A stretch of 64,000 nucleotides of DNA, from the NCBI RefSeq assembly GCF_900021175.1, contig NZ_FCOP01000011.1:1081946-1145945 (forward strand). The letters run 5' to 3'. This document shows, one piece after another, positions 10,038 through 19,335 of the stretch. The position numbers were made by a program, and so were the translations under genes. Position 1 is the stretch's first letter, and the number at the start of each line of letters is the position of its first letter. This DNA comes from Pseudenterobacter timonensis. GTDB lineage: Bacteria; Pseudomonadota; Gammaproteobacteria; Enterobacterales; Enterobacteriaceae. The notes under the pieces are model-generated. The model was not told the origin of the DNA, did not search any database, and saw only the letters and a program-made list of their open reading frames with translations.

Positions 10038-10069
10038 TAAAAAATCCGCCCTCGTGGCGGATTTTTTTT
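10038..10069. terminator. Bidirectional terminator between ompX and opgE
   Basis: AAATCCGCC (10042-10050) pairs with GGCGGATTT (10056-10064) around a five-base loop, flanked by an A run on the left and a T run on the right. It can serve both ompX and the convergent opgE. Confidence 0.9.
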
Positions 10070-10092
10070 AGGCCTGGCAACGGCTGTTCCGG

Positions 10093-11676
10093 TTAGCGGC
10101 TTTTGGTCTCAAAGATATCGCTCGCCAGATGGTTGTAATCGACCTTCTGCAGCTTAAAGTTGGTGACATAGACCGGAGGCGCTTTTTTCCCGGAGATAAA
10201 GGGATAGCTGTTCACAATCTCTTTTGCGCGAATGCCGGTCCACTGCGAGAAGAAGTTGAGAAAGTCGTTGGCCGAGCGACGCGCCTTCACGATGCGATGG
10301 GTTTTGTCATCGCTGGAGAGCACCATAAACGGCACCTGGAAATTCTGCTGATACTTATCGTCGTGGGCCAGATACTGCACCGCTTTTCCCCGCTCCTTAA
10401 ACGCCAGCCCGTGATCGGAAAAGTAGACCATCGAGAAGCTGTCCCCGCTGTTGCGAAGCTGGTTGTAGAGCTTGCTCAACAGCTCGTCAGTTTGCGTCAC
10501 GCTGTAGAGATAGCAGGAGGTCTCTTTCGACTGCACGAACTCGGCATATTTCCCCTGCGTCCGGTCGCAGGCCTGCGGGTGCGACCCCATGAGGTGCAAC
10601 ACAATCAGCTGCGGCGGGGTGCGCTGAGTGGCGAACACCTGGGCGGTCATCTTCAGCAGCGCCTCATCTTTGGTATTTTTATCCGCTTCGAAATCCCCGC
10701 TTTTTAAGAACTGCACCTCGTCGGCGCGTTTCGCGATGCTGGCGATCGCCGTGTCATATTCGCCGATCTGCCCCTGGTTGGAGAACCACCAGGTCTGGAA
10801 ACCGGCGCGGTTTGCCAGCGTGACAAAGTTATCCTGATACTGCGGCTTGCCGTCGACCACGCGGTTGAGCGTCAGCCCCAGCGACTTCTGCGTGGAGCCG
10901 CTGGCGGCGATGTAGTCGGTAAAAAAGAGGCCGTTTACGCTGCTGGCGAAAGGGGTATTGTCCCAGTGGCCGCCAAACGCGCCGAGCGCGTCGCGGCGTG
11001 CGCTTTCCCCGATCACCACCACATATGTGTGATACTTCGGCTTCACCGCCACCACGTGCCAGCTATCTTTGCGGGTGGAGAGCGCCGCCATCCGCGCCTG
11101 CTCCTCCAGCACCTCTTCGTTACTGGTTATCACATCCTTCGCGAACCTGAAGACCGGATAGCCAGTATCCTGCAGCTTAAAGACCCCACCCCAGGCCAGA
11201 TTCTGGATCGGCGCGACAAACCAGGCTCCCGCGCTTAAGGCGAGACAGAGATACTCCACTTTACCCCAGCCTCTGCGCGCTTCGGGACGGCGGCGCACGG
11301 CGATAACGCCGAGCGCAAAGATAAAGAGCCCCACCACGTAGCTGTACCACGGGAAGATGGTCAGGATCTCCGTGGACTCCTCCATATTGGTGGAGTGCAG
11401 CGCCAGCAGGGTATTGAAGTTAGGCGAGCCGTAGGCCTGTCCAAAAGGGAAGTAGAGCGCCGCGATCGACGAGCAGATCCCGAGCAGCCCCTTTTGCACG
11501 CGCGGCGCGCTGCGCCACAGCAGATGTAAAAAAGCGGTGAAGGCGACGGCGTAAAGCAGGCTAAACGGGTAGCCAAGCGCGTAGTTAATCAGCAAAGCGT
11601 GGAGAAAGTAGAATCCTGTCCATGGGCTCAGGGTTCGGCTGCGGGTAACGAGCGTCTCTTTCAGCGTTAAATTCAT
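10093..11676 (-). CDS. opgE: Phosphoethanolamine transferase for periplasmic glucans, OpgE (YbiP)
   Basis: A 527-residue protein, the same length as E. coli YbiP, now named OpgE, which adds phosphoethanolamine to osmoregulated periplasmic glucans. The first 150 residues hold about five membrane segments. The periplasmic alkaline-phosphatase-fold domain follows, with the family motif VVIGESARRDALG, the probable nucleophile Thr in GSTQKSLGLT and a metal-binding YFSDHGLAF. It belongs to the EptA/EptB family of enzymes that use phosphatidylethanolamine as donor. The gene stands alone between ompX and mntS. A frame just upstream (11673-11864) looks like noncoding sequence. Confidence 0.93.
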   Translation of the reverse strand: MNLTLKETLVTRSRTLSPWTGFYFLHALLINYALGYPFSLLYAVAFTAFLHLLWRSAPRVQKGLLGICSSIAALYFPFGQAYGSPNFNTLLALHSTNMEESTEILTIFPWYSYVVGLFIFALGVIAVRRRPEARRGWGKVEYLCLALSAGAWFVAPIQNLAWGGVFKLQDTGYPVFRFAKDVITSNEEVLEEQARMAALSTRKDSWHVVAVKPKYHTYVVVIGESARRDALGAFGGHWDNTPFASSVNGLFFTDYIAASGSTQKSLGLTLNRVVDGKPQYQDNFVTLANRAGFQTWWFSNQGQIGEYDTAIASIAKRADEVQFLKSGDFEADKNTKDEALLKMTAQVFATQRTPPQLIVLHLMGSHPQACDRTQGKYAEFVQSKETSCYLYSVTQTDELLSKLYNQLRNSGDSFSMVYFSDHGLAFKERGKAVQYLAHDDKYQQNFQVPFMVLSSDDKTHRIVKARRSANDFLNFFSQWTGIRAKEIVNSYPFISGKKAPPVYVTNFKLQKVDYNHLASDIFETKSR

Positions 11677-11931
11677 AGGTCACTATCATGAAAACGCCAT
11701 GTGCTCACCCTGGCGCCAAGGGTCAAAACCTGCCTGACAGTGCGTGGAGAGGGGATGAGGTCCGCTTCTGCGAGCCGCAAATAGTGCAGGGCTGCAAGAA
11801 GATAGTGCTGTGCAGGACGAAGGTCAACCGTTGTTAAACAAAGGTTTTGCGAAGCGGTTTGCAAATCAGCAAAAAAGGTAGGGAGAAAAGGGCCGCAGGG
11901 GAGCGTAACTGACGGAGATGACAGAGAGATG

Positions 11932-11955
11932 AAGCGGCGTGCCGCGACGCCGCTT
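11932..11955 (-). terminator. Hairpin at the end of mntS
   Basis: AAGCGGCGT (11932-11940) and ACGCCGCTT (11947-11955) form a 9-base stem with a six-base loop, overlapping the mntS stop. There is no T run beyond it, so it may be only a transcript-end stabiliser. The 11677-11931 gap otherwise shows no gene. Confidence 0.5.
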
Positions 11956-12082
11956 ACGGTTTAGCGTTATCTTTGCGCTGTGGCTTACCGCTGATTTTCT
12001 CGCACAGCATGTTCAGCAACAGCAGACGGACTTTAAAGGGAGAGTAGGTAAACACGGTCATACACCTCTTAAATTCACTCAT
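11954..12082 (-). CDS. mntS: Small manganese regulator protein MntS
   Basis: A 42-residue protein, the same size as E. coli MntS, translated from MSEFKRCM through SPFKVRLLLLNMLCEK to DNAKP. The ribosome-binding sequence AGGAGG is well placed before the ATG. In E. coli, MntS raises the cell's usable manganese, at least partly by inhibiting the MntP exporter, and its transcript was first known as the RybA RNA. Residues 15-30 (PFKVRLLLLNMLCEK) are best conserved and hydrophobic. It is divergent from mntR, with an MntR-type palindrome between the two. Confidence 0.95.
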   Translation of the reverse strand: MSEFKRCMTVFTYSPFKVRLLLLNMLCEKISGKPQRKDNAKP

Positions 12083-12137
12083 AGATCCTCCTGAGAACGA
12101 TTCCTTCGATCCGTGAAGGTGACTGCATTACATACAG

Positions 12138-12155
12138 ATATAGCACAGGCTATAT
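12138..12155. promoter_or_regulatory. MntR operator between mntS and mntR
   Basis: ATATAGCACAGGCTATAT has two perfect 7-base arms around ACAG, close to the known MntR box (AATATAGC...GCTATATT-like). It lies 56 bases upstream of mntS, consistent with manganese-dependent repression of mntS and possible autoregulation of mntR. A second 10-base palindrome AGCCATGGCT follows at 12161-12170. Confidence 0.85.
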
Positions 12156-12263
12156 TTTATAGCCATGGCTGTTTCGTTAATTTTTTGTGGTTGTGTGGTG
12201 TTGGTTTACAATAAGCGCTCTCGTTACATGATGCTGGACGCGTCCGCCCACTGAGGAAGCCCA

Positions 12264-12737
12264 ATGAATCGCCGCGCAGGTAAGCCCACAACCAAAAAAA
12301 AGACGCTACTGGTCAATGTCGAAGAGCACGTTGAAGGATTTCGCCAGGTCCGCGAAGCGCACCGTCGTGAACTGATCGACGACTATGTGGAGCTGATTTC
12401 CGACCTTATTCAGGAGTCGGGCGAGGCGCGTCAGGTTGATATGGCTGCGCGGCTGGGGGTATCGCAGCCCACCGTCGCGAAGATGCTGAAACGGCTGGCG
12501 TCGGTGGGGCTCATCGAGATGATCCCCTGGCGCGGCGTATTCCTGACGCCGGAGGGGGAAAAGCTGGCCCAGGAGAGCCGCGAGCGTCACCAGGTAGTGG
12601 AGAACTTTCTGCTGGTGCTGGGCGTCAGCCCGGAAACCGCCCGCCGCGACGCCGAGGGCATTGAACACCACGTCAGCGAAGAGACGCTGGCGAAATTCCG
12701 CGACTTTACCCTGCGCTACGGATCGCTTACCGAATGA
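12264..12737 (+). CDS. mntR: Manganese-responsive transcriptional regulator MntR
   Basis: A 157-residue DtxR/MntR-family regulator, two residues longer than E. coli MntR. A basic N-terminal tail of about 20 residues precedes the winged helix-turn-helix at about 50-95 ([25 protein letters not shown]). The metal-binding and dimerisation domain follows, including [15 protein letters not shown] and [11 protein letters not shown], whose Glu and His residues are the expected Mn ligands. There is no SH3 domain, as usual for MntR. With Mn bound it represses mntS and mntH and activates mntP in E. coli. It overlaps ybiR by four bases. Confidence 0.97.
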   Translation: MNRRAGKPTTKKKTLLVNVEEHVEGFRQVREAHRRELIDDYVELISDLIQESGEARQVDMAARLGVSQPTVAKMLKRLASVGLIEMIPWRGVFLTPEGEKLAQESRERHQVVENFLLVLGVSPETARRDAEGIEHHVSEETLAKFRDFTLRYGSLTE

Positions 12738-13843
12738 TCCTCCCCGGCCTGCGGGCGCTCGCCCGCGATCGTTTCTTTCACCTGCTGATCCTGGTCGGCG
12801 TCGTGCTGAGTTTTTTCGTTCCCTTCGCGCCAGCGCGCTGGCCGGAGGCTATCGACTGGCACACCATCATTACCCTGAGCGGGCTGATGATGCTCACCAA
12901 AGGGGTGGAGCTGAGCGGCTATTTTGACGTGGTGGGACGTAAAACCGTACGCCGTTTTGCCACCGAGCGCAGGCTGGCGATGTTTATGGTGCTGGCCGCG
13001 GCGCTGCTCTCCACCTTTTTAACCAATGACGTGGCGCTCTTTATCGTGGTGCCGCTCACCCTGACGCTGCGCAAACTCTGTGCGATCCCGGTTAACCGGA
13101 TGATTATCTTCGAAGCGCTGGCGGTCAACGCCGGATCGCTGCTGACCCCCATCGGCAACCCGCAAAATATTCTGCTGTGGGGACGTTCCGGCCTCTCTTT
13201 TGGCGCTTTCACCGCGCAGATGGCGCCGCTGGCGTTGCTGATGATGATCTCTCTGCTGGCGGTCTGCTGGTTTGCGTTTCCCAATAAAGCGCTGCACTAC
13301 CACAGCGGAACGCCAGCGCCACAGTGGCAGCCGCGTCTGGTCTGGAGCTGTCTGGGACTTTACCTTCTCTTTCTGACGGCGCTGGAGCTGAAGCTGGAGC
13401 TGGCGGGGGCGCTGCTGGTGGCCGCAGGCTTTTTGCTGCTGGCGCGCCGCGTGCTGGTGAGTGTGGACTGGACGCTGCTGCTGGTCTTTATGGCGATGTT
13501 TATCGACGTCCATCTGCTGATCCAGCTCCCCCTCTTGCAGGGGCTGCCCGCGCATGTCAGCCAGCTCTCCAGCGGTGGACTCTGGCTGACGGCCATTGGC
13601 CTGTCGCAATTTATCAGCAACGTTCCGGCCACCATTTTGCTCATTAACTATGTGCCGCCGACGACGCTGCTCGCCTGGGCGGTAAACGTGGGGGGATTTG
13701 GTCTGCTGCCGGGCTCGCTGGCGAACCTGATCGCGCTGCGAATGGCTAACGATCGGCGCATCTGGTGGCGTTTCCATCTCTGGTCGCTGCCGATGTTGGC
13801 GTGGGCCGCTGCGGCCGGGTTTCTTTTGTACCTTTTCAGATAG
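12734..13843 (+). CDS. ybiR: Inner-membrane anion-permease-like protein YbiR
   Basis: A 369-residue polytopic protein with about ten hydrophobic segments, belonging to the ArsB/NhaD (ion transporter) superfamily. The loop [15 protein letters not shown] and the sequence [15 protein letters not shown] near residue 135 are the usual substrate-site signatures of that group. A second SNVPATILL sequence in the C-terminal half reflects the internal duplication. The substrate is unknown; the four-base overlap with mntR suggests co-expression but does not prove a role in manganese handling. Length matches E. coli YbiR (372 residues). Confidence 0.93.
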   Translation: MILPGLRALARDRFFHLLILVGVVLSFFVPFAPARWPEAIDWHTIITLSGLMMLTKGVELSGYFDVVGRKTVRRFATERRLAMFMVLAAALLSTFLTNDVALFIVVPLTLTLRKLCAIPVNRMIIFEALAVNAGSLLTPIGNPQNILLWGRSGLSFGAFTAQMAPLALLMMISLLAVCWFAFPNKALHYHSGTPAPQWQPRLVWSCLGLYLLFLTALELKLELAGALLVAAGFLLLARRVLVSVDWTLLLVFMAMFIDVHLLIQLPLLQGLPAHVSQLSSGGLWLTAIGLSQFISNVPATILLINYVPPTTLLAWAVNVGGFGLLPGSLANLIALRMANDRRIWWRFHLWSLPMLAWAAAAGFLLYLFR

Positions 13844-13945
13844 TGCCTATTTTGTCAGTTTTTCCTGGCAAATGTATAGCAACGTCCTAATTTTATTAAA
13901 GGGCATATCTGTGATGCCGTTTACTGACAGGATAGTTGCTGACCT

Positions 13946-15040
13946 ATGGCAGAAAATGAAAAACAGCCTGCTGACGAGCAGGATAATAAGAATAATGAAC
14001 GCAAACGCCCCGGTAAAAAACCCTTAATTATTCTCGGCATCGTCGTCGTGGTAATGGTGGTCGTGGCGCTGGTCTGGTGGTTTTTAACCCGCAATGAAGA
14101 GACAACCGACGACGCCTTCACCGATGGCGACGTGGTGACCATTGCCCCGAAAACGGCGGGCTATGTGACCGAGCTGCGGGTGAGCGATAACCAGCGCGTG
14201 AAAAAAGGCGATCTGCTGGTGGTGATCGATCCGCGCGACAATACCGCCCAGCGCGACCAGGCGCGGGCGCAGCTGGGGCTTGCCGAGGCGCAGCTCCATC
14301 AGGCGCAGGCGCAGCTCGCGCTCTCTAAAGTGCAATATCCCGCCCAGCGCGACGAGGCGAAGGCCCAGGTGCTTAAAGCCCAGGCCGATCTTGCTAACGC
14401 TCAGGCGGAGTACCGCCGTCAGCGCGGCGTTGACCCGCGCGCCACAACCCAGCAAAGCATTGATACCGCGAACGCCCAGCTGCGTAGCGCCCAGGCCCAG
14501 CTTGCCAGCGCGCAGGCGCAGCTGGAGGTGGCGGATCAGGTGCAGCTGCAGATCCGCCAGCAGGAGACCAACGTCGAGGCGCGCCAGCGTCAGGTGGATC
14601 AGGCGAAGGCCCAGCTGGAGACGGCAGAGCTGAATCTCTCCTACACCGAAGTTCGCGCCCCGTTCGACGGGTTTGTCACCAAACGCAACGTACAGACCGG
14701 CACGCTGGTGCAGGCGGGCACCGCGCTCTTTTCCCTTGTCTCGCCCCACGTATGGGTGGTGGCGAACTTTAAAGAGTCGCAGCTGGAGCGGATGCGCCCG
14801 GGCAATAAAGTGACGGTGTCGGTGGATGCGTGGCCGGATATGGAGCTGGAAGGGCACGTCGACAGCATCCAGCAGGGGAGCGGTTCGCGCTTCTCCGCCT
14901 TCCCGTCGGAAAACGCCACCGGTAACTACGTGAAGATTGTTCAGCGCGTACCGGTAAAAATCGTGATTGATAAAGGTCTTGATCCGAACAAACCGCTGCC
15001 ACTGGGGCTCTCCGTAGAGCCGAAGGTTACGCTCGAATGA
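13946..15040 (+). CDS. HlyD/EmrA-type efflux adaptor protein
   Basis: A 364-residue membrane-fusion protein. A polar, charged N-terminus of 27 residues precedes one membrane anchor (IILGIVVVVMVVVALVWW). The first lipoyl half-motif (VVTIAPKTAGYVTEL) begins near residue 64. A long coiled-coil hairpin rich in Ala, Gln and Glu spans about 95-230, then the second lipoyl half (NLSYTEVRAPFDGFVTKR) and a beta-barrel domain. It bridges the inner-membrane pump encoded next to the outer-membrane channel. It overlaps the pump gene by four bases. It resembles EmrA but lies at a different locus, absent between ybiR and ldtB in E. coli. Substrates are unknown. Confidence 0.92.
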   Translation: MAENEKQPADEQDNKNNERKRPGKKPLIILGIVVVVMVVVALVWWFLTRNEETTDDAFTDGDVVTIAPKTAGYVTELRVSDNQRVKKGDLLVVIDPRDNTAQRDQARAQLGLAEAQLHQAQAQLALSKVQYPAQRDEAKAQVLKAQADLANAQAEYRRQRGVDPRATTQQSIDTANAQLRSAQAQLASAQAQLEVADQVQLQIRQQETNVEARQRQVDQAKAQLETAELNLSYTEVRAPFDGFVTKRNVQTGTLVQAGTALFSLVSPHVWVVANFKESQLERMRPGNKVTVSVDAWPDMELEGHVDSIQQGSGSRFSAFPSENATGNYVKIVQRVPVKIVIDKGLDPNKPLPLGLSVEPKVTLE

Positions 15041-16608
15041 CCGACCAGAGCCACGAGAACTGGCGCCCCGCCAGCAATCCCTGGGCGGTAGCGATTGTGG
15101 TCACGCTGGCGGTGTTTATGGAGATCCTCGACACCACCATCGTCAACGTGGCGCTGCCGCATGTGGCGGGATCGCTCTCCGCCAGCTATGACGAATCCAC
15201 CTGGGTACTGACCAGCTATCTGGTCGCCAACGGTATCGTGCTGCCCATCTCCGCCTTTTTAAGCCGGGTCTTTGGGCGTAAACAGTTTTTTCTTATCTGT
15301 ATCGTGATGTTCACCATCTGCTCGTTCCTGTGCGGTATCGCCACTGAGCTTTGGCAGATCATTCTGTTCCGTATCCTGCAGGGCTTTTTCGGCGGCGGGC
15401 TACAGCCCACCCAACAGTCGGTGCTGCTGGATTACTTTAAGCCGGAGGACAGGGGCAAAGCGTTTGGCCTGTCGTCGCTCGCGATCATCGTCGCCCCGGT
15501 GATGGGGCCAACGCTTGGCGGCTGGATCACCGATAACTTCTCCTGGCGCTGGGTCTTTTTCATCAACATTCCGGTGGGGATCGTGACGCTGCTGGCGATT
15601 TACCAGCTGCTGGAAGATCCGCCGTGGGAGCGTAAATCGGAAGAGAAGCTCTCCGTCGACTGGACCGGCATCGGGCTGATTGCGCTCGGGCTGGGCTGCC
15701 TGCAGGTGATGCTTGACCGGGGCGAGGATGATGACTGGTTCTACTCCAATTTTATCCGCACCTTTGCGGTGCTGACGCTCATCGGCATTATCGGGGCGAT
15801 CTACTGGCTGCTCTACGCCAAAAAGCCGGTGGTGGATCTGCACTGCATGAAGGACAAAAACTTCGCCGTCTCCAGCCTGCTGATGGCGGGAATGTCCATG
15901 ATCCTTTACGGCAGTTCGGTGGTGATCCCGCAGCTGGCGCAGCAGGATCTGGGTTATACCGCCACCTGGTCCGGGATGGTGCTCTCCCCCGGGGCGATAT
16001 TGATTGTTCTCACCATTCCGCTGGTGCTGAAGCTGATGCCCATGGTGCAGACTCGCTGGATTATCGCCTTTGGCTTCGCCTGCCTGGGAACCGCCTTTTT
16101 CTGGTCGCGATCGCTGACGCCCGATATCGATTTTGAGACGCTGGTGATGTTCCGCAGCGCCCAGTCGCTGGGGCTTGGCTTTCTGTTTGTGCCGCTGACC
16201 ACTATCGCCTTTATTTCGATACCCCGGCAGCTTAACGCCGATGCCGCGGCGCTGTTTACCATGTTTCGTAACGTGGCGGGGTCGATTGGCATCTCGCTCT
16301 CCACCGCCGCCATTACCGAGCGGGCACAGACGCACAGCGCCTACCTGGCCTATCACGCCTCGCCATTCAACGAGCAGTTCCAACTGGCGGTACGCGAGAC
16401 GGCGCAGGCGATTCAGAACTTCACCACCCAGGTGGGCGACCCGACGGGCATCGCCACCGGGCGTCTGTACCAGACCATGATTGAGCAGTCGCGTTTTCTC
16501 GCCTATATCGACGTCTTTACGATCCTGAGCGCGGTCGCGCTGCTGTTGATACCGTTTTGTTTGTTGCTCTCGCCGGTCAAGAGCGAGGGAAGTGCAGGAG
16601 CACATTGA
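15037..16608 (+). CDS. DHA2 (14-TM, EmrB-type) multidrug exporter
   Basis: A 523-residue major-facilitator protein with about 14 hydrophobic segments. It carries the DHA2-family first-helix signature LDTTIVNVALPHVAGS, the motif A-like loop LSRVFGRKQFF and the motif C region in the fifth helix (APVMGPTLGGWITDN). EmrB-type proteins expel hydrophobic drugs, uncouplers or bile salts by proton antiport. It is coupled on both sides: four bases overlap with the adaptor and one base with the outer-membrane channel gene, which makes a complete three-part efflux system. No local regulator gene is present. Confidence 0.93.
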   Translation: MTDQSHENWRPASNPWAVAIVVTLAVFMEILDTTIVNVALPHVAGSLSASYDESTWVLTSYLVANGIVLPISAFLSRVFGRKQFFLICIVMFTICSFLCGIATELWQIILFRILQGFFGGGLQPTQQSVLLDYFKPEDRGKAFGLSSLAIIVAPVMGPTLGGWITDNFSWRWVFFINIPVGIVTLLAIYQLLEDPPWERKSEEKLSVDWTGIGLIALGLGCLQVMLDRGEDDDWFYSNFIRTFAVLTLIGIIGAIYWLLYAKKPVVDLHCMKDKNFAVSSLLMAGMSMILYGSSVVIPQLAQQDLGYTATWSGMVLSPGAILIVLTIPLVLKLMPMVQTRWIIAFGFACLGTAFFWSRSLTPDIDFETLVMFRSAQSLGLGFLFVPLTTIAFISIPRQLNADAAALFTMFRNVAGSIGISLSTAAITERAQTHSAYLAYHASPFNEQFQLAVRETAQAIQNFTTQVGDPTGIATGRLYQTMIEQSRFLAYIDVFTILSAVALLLIPFCLLLSPVKSEGSAGAH

Positions 16609-18128
16609 TGAGTTACAGACGTTTAACGCCCCTGGCGGTGATGCTGCTGGCGGGCTGCGCCGTCGGGCCTGACTACCAGCAACCCGCCCCGCAAACCCCG
16701 TCGCACTGGAACGATCCAGGCGATCGCGCCGTGAAATCGCAAACCGACTCCAGCGCCATCAATCCGCGCTGGTGGAAGACGTTCGGATCCCCGCAGCTCA
16801 ACAGCCTGATTGAGCGGGCGATAGCGGGCAACCTCTCGCTGCAGCAGACGGTGCTGCGCATCGCGGGGGCGCGCGAGCAGATTAACCAGGCGGGCGGGGC
16901 CTTTTTCCCGGCGGTGAACGGTAACCTGCAGGCCACGCGCCAGCAGCTGGGGCTGGAAGGGGAGCTAAAATCCCACGGCGTCTACGATCAGCTGGATGAT
17001 ATCGATCCTGAACTGCGCAGCGCGCTCGGCCCGCTGACGCAGCCGATCAACCTCTACCAGGGGAGCTTTGACGCCCAGTGGGAAATTGACCTCTGGGGTA
17101 AGGTCCGCCGTCAGGTTGAGGCCGCCGAAGCCCAGCAGCGGGTTGCCATCGAGCAGCGTAACGACGCGCTGGTATCCCTGGAGGCGGAAGTGGCGCGCGC
17201 CTGGCTACAGCTGCGCGGCGCGCAGAGCGTCATTGCCACGCTCAATACCCAGATAGAGAGCGCCCGGCAGACCGTAGAGCTGACCGAGATCCGCCAGCGC
17301 GGCGGGCTGTCGCCGCAGCTGGATGTGGAGAACGCCCGGGCGCAGCTCGGCAACCTGGAGGCGCAGCTGCCGCAGTATCAGGCGCAGGAGCGCCAGGCGA
17401 TGAACGGACTGGCCATTCTGCTCGGCAAGCCGCCGGGCGCGCTGGATGGCGAGCTGCGAAACGTACAGCCGATGCCGGCGCTGCCGGAAATCGTCCCGAC
17501 CGGCATCCCCTCCACGCTGGCGCGCCGCCGTCCGGACGTGCGGGAAGCGGAGGCGAACCTGCATGCGGCGACGGCGCAGATTGGCGTCTCCGTGGCACAG
17601 CTTTTCCCGAGCCTGTCGCTCTCCGGGCAGTTTGGCCTGCGTAACAGCGAAACCAACTGGCTCACCGACTGGAGCAGCCATTTCTACAGCGTGGGGCCGC
17701 AGATCTCCATTCCCATCTTCCAGGGCGGAAGACTGGTCTCCAGCGTGAAGGTGGCGCGGGCACAGCAGGGGGCGGCGGTACTCAACTATCGCCAGACGGT
17801 ACTCACCGCGCTGAACGATGTGGAAAATGCGCTGGTCAGCTATCGTACCGATCAGCAGCGCGAGGCGGGGCTCGGCAAGAGCATCGACGCCCTGCAAAAC
17901 GCGTTCGAACTGGCGAGCGACAGCTATCGTCAGGGGATCGCCAGCTTTATTGACGTGCTCGACGCGCAGCGCCAGCTGGCGCAGGCGGAACAGCAGCGCG
18001 CCCAGGCGAAGGTACAGAGCGCGCTGGATCTGGTGGCGCTCTATAAAGCCCTCGGGGGAGGCTGGGAGCCTTATCAGCAGGTGCAACTGCCGGACTACGC
18101 CGTCTTCGGGGAGGCGCCGCGCGGGTAA
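16608..18128 (+). CDS. Outer-membrane efflux lipoprotein, NodT/TolC family
   Basis: A 506-residue protein starting at the ATG that overlaps the pump's stop codon. The lipobox LLAGC near residue 16 predicts lipidation and outer-membrane anchoring. The WWKTFGSPQLNSLIERA stretch and two OEP repeats with long alpha-helices (about 60-250 and 280-490) are typical of the RND/NodT channel family. YQGSFDAQWEIDLWGKVRR is the conserved first beta-strand region. It would supply a dedicated exit duct so that this system need not borrow TolC. A bidirectional terminator follows. Confidence 0.93.
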   Translation: MSYRRLTPLAVMLLAGCAVGPDYQQPAPQTPSHWNDPGDRAVKSQTDSSAINPRWWKTFGSPQLNSLIERAIAGNLSLQQTVLRIAGAREQINQAGGAFFPAVNGNLQATRQQLGLEGELKSHGVYDQLDDIDPELRSALGPLTQPINLYQGSFDAQWEIDLWGKVRRQVEAAEAQQRVAIEQRNDALVSLEAEVARAWLQLRGAQSVIATLNTQIESARQTVELTEIRQRGGLSPQLDVENARAQLGNLEAQLPQYQAQERQAMNGLAILLGKPPGALDGELRNVQPMPALPEIVPTGIPSTLARRRPDVREAEANLHAATAQIGVSVAQLFPSLSLSGQFGLRNSETNWLTDWSSHFYSVGPQISIPIFQGGRLVSSVKVARAQQGAAVLNYRQTVLTALNDVENALVSYRTDQQREAGLGKSIDALQNAFELASDSYRQGIASFIDVLDAQRQLAQAEQQRAQAKVQSALDLVALYKALGGGWEPYQQVQLPDYAVFGEAPRG

Positions 18129-18150
18129 GGCGCTGGCGCGGCAAGAAGCA

Positions 18151-18185
18151 AAAAAAAGCGGGCCCTCTGGCCCGCTTTCTCTTTT
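18151..18185. terminator. Bidirectional terminator between the efflux operon and ldtB
   Basis: AAAGCGGGCC (18155-18164) pairs with GGCCCGCTTT (18169-18178) around CTCT, with an A run before and CTCTTTTTC after. It fits termination of both convergent transcripts. Confidence 0.9.
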
Positions 18186-18193
18186 TCTGAACC

Positions 18194-19114
18194 TTAGTTC
18201 AGGCGTACCGGCATACCGGAACGGTTCTGAATCGCCTGGTCAACGACGCTCTTATCTACGTCAGCCTGTTCAGTAATGGCGGTGATATTTTTCTTCAGCG
18301 TGATCGGCACAATCTCGTTGTTGTTGATCTGATCTTCGCTGGTGGAGAGCGGGTTATGCACTTCGATATAGCGGCTGCCATCCGCCTCGGTGGTCGCTTT
18401 TACCGGCTCGTTAATGAACTGTACGCGGGTACCAACCGGCACATTCTCGAACAGGAACTTGATGTCGTCGTTACGCAGACGCACGCAGCCGTGGCTTACG
18501 CGCAGGCCGATACCGAAGTTCGCGTTGGTGCCGTGAATGGCGTAAAGGCGGCCGATATAGAGCGCGTAGAGACCCATCGGGTTATCCGGGCCAGCCGGAA
18601 CTACGGCGGGCAGCGGCTCGCCTGCGGCAGCGTATTCGGCGTGCATCTTGGCGGTCGGCGTCCAGGTCGGGCCCGCTTTCTTACGTTCCACCTTGGTCGT
18701 CCAGTTCAGCGGGGTGTCTTTACCCAGCTGGCCGATGCCGATTGGCAGAACGATGACGGTGTTGGAATCTTTCGGATAGTAGTAGAGGCGCATTTCAGCA
18801 CTGTTGATAACGATGCCTTCATGGACGGTATCCGGCAGGATCAGCTGCTGAGGGATATTCAGCACCGTGCCCGCTTTCGGCAGGTATGGATCGACGCCCG
18901 GGTTCGCTTCCAGCATATTGGAGAGACCAAGCTGATACTCCGCCGCGTAGTACTCCAGCGGCTGGGTATTGCCTTCCGGCACGATCACCACCTGGTTTTC
19001 ACCCACCAGACGGCTGCCATCAGTAGGCAGGGGATAGGTAACCGCAGAGGCGGTATTGCAAAAACCGACTACGGCTAACGCCGCCGCAAAAAGCGTAGAT
19101 AATTTCATATTCAT
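18194..19114 (-). CDS. ldtB: L,D-transpeptidase LdtB (YbiS)
   Basis: A 306-residue periplasmic enzyme that links the outer-membrane (Braun) lipoprotein to peptidoglycan. I take the start at [10 protein letters not shown] (19114), matching E. coli YbiS exactly in length; an open frame extends upstream but has no support. The signal peptide ends near residue 24 (TASA). A LysM-like segment at about 46-95 precedes the YkuD catalytic domain, with His194 in HGTN and the nucleophile Cys210 in [10 protein letters not shown]. coli paralogues ErfK and YcfS share the activity. The gene stands alone and is divergent from ybiT. Confidence 0.97.
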   Translation of the reverse strand: MNMKLSTLFAAALAVVGFCNTASAVTYPLPTDGSRLVGENQVVIVPEGNTQPLEYYAAEYQLGLSNMLEANPGVDPYLPKAGTVLNIPQQLILPDTVHEGIVINSAEMRLYYYPKDSNTVIVLPIGIGQLGKDTPLNWTTKVERKKAGPTWTPTAKMHAEYAAAGEPLPAVVPAGPDNPMGLYALYIGRLYAIHGTNANFGIGLRVSHGCVRLRNDDIKFLFENVPVGTRVQFINEPVKATTEADGSRYIEVHNPLSTSEDQINNNEIVPITLKKNITAITEQADVDKSVVDQAIQNRSGMPVRLN

Positions 19115-19335
19115 GTTATGCGAGGTATCTTGGCCACTCTGGCAACTGGTTAAAAGGCTGAATTGCTGATCGGAGCGCATTATATGTGCATTCCCCCCTA
19201 CAGCCAATTCAGATGTGTACGAAATCACATTTTTTTCAGATATGTTAAAGTCTAGTGTTTCGTTGCAACATGGGATCTGATTTCGGAATTGTGGCATAAT
19301 GCCGTGTTTATCACACTTTTTCGCAGGAATCTCCC

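Noticed and set aside
11673..11864. A 63-codon minus-strand frame just upstream of opgE
   Set aside because: It overlaps the opgE start, has no good ribosome-binding site and no recognisable features; the region is more likely the opgE leader.
19115..19297. An N-terminal extension of LdtB by 61 residues
   Set aside because: It would bury the signal peptide; the start at 19114 gives the exact family length and a proper signal sequence.
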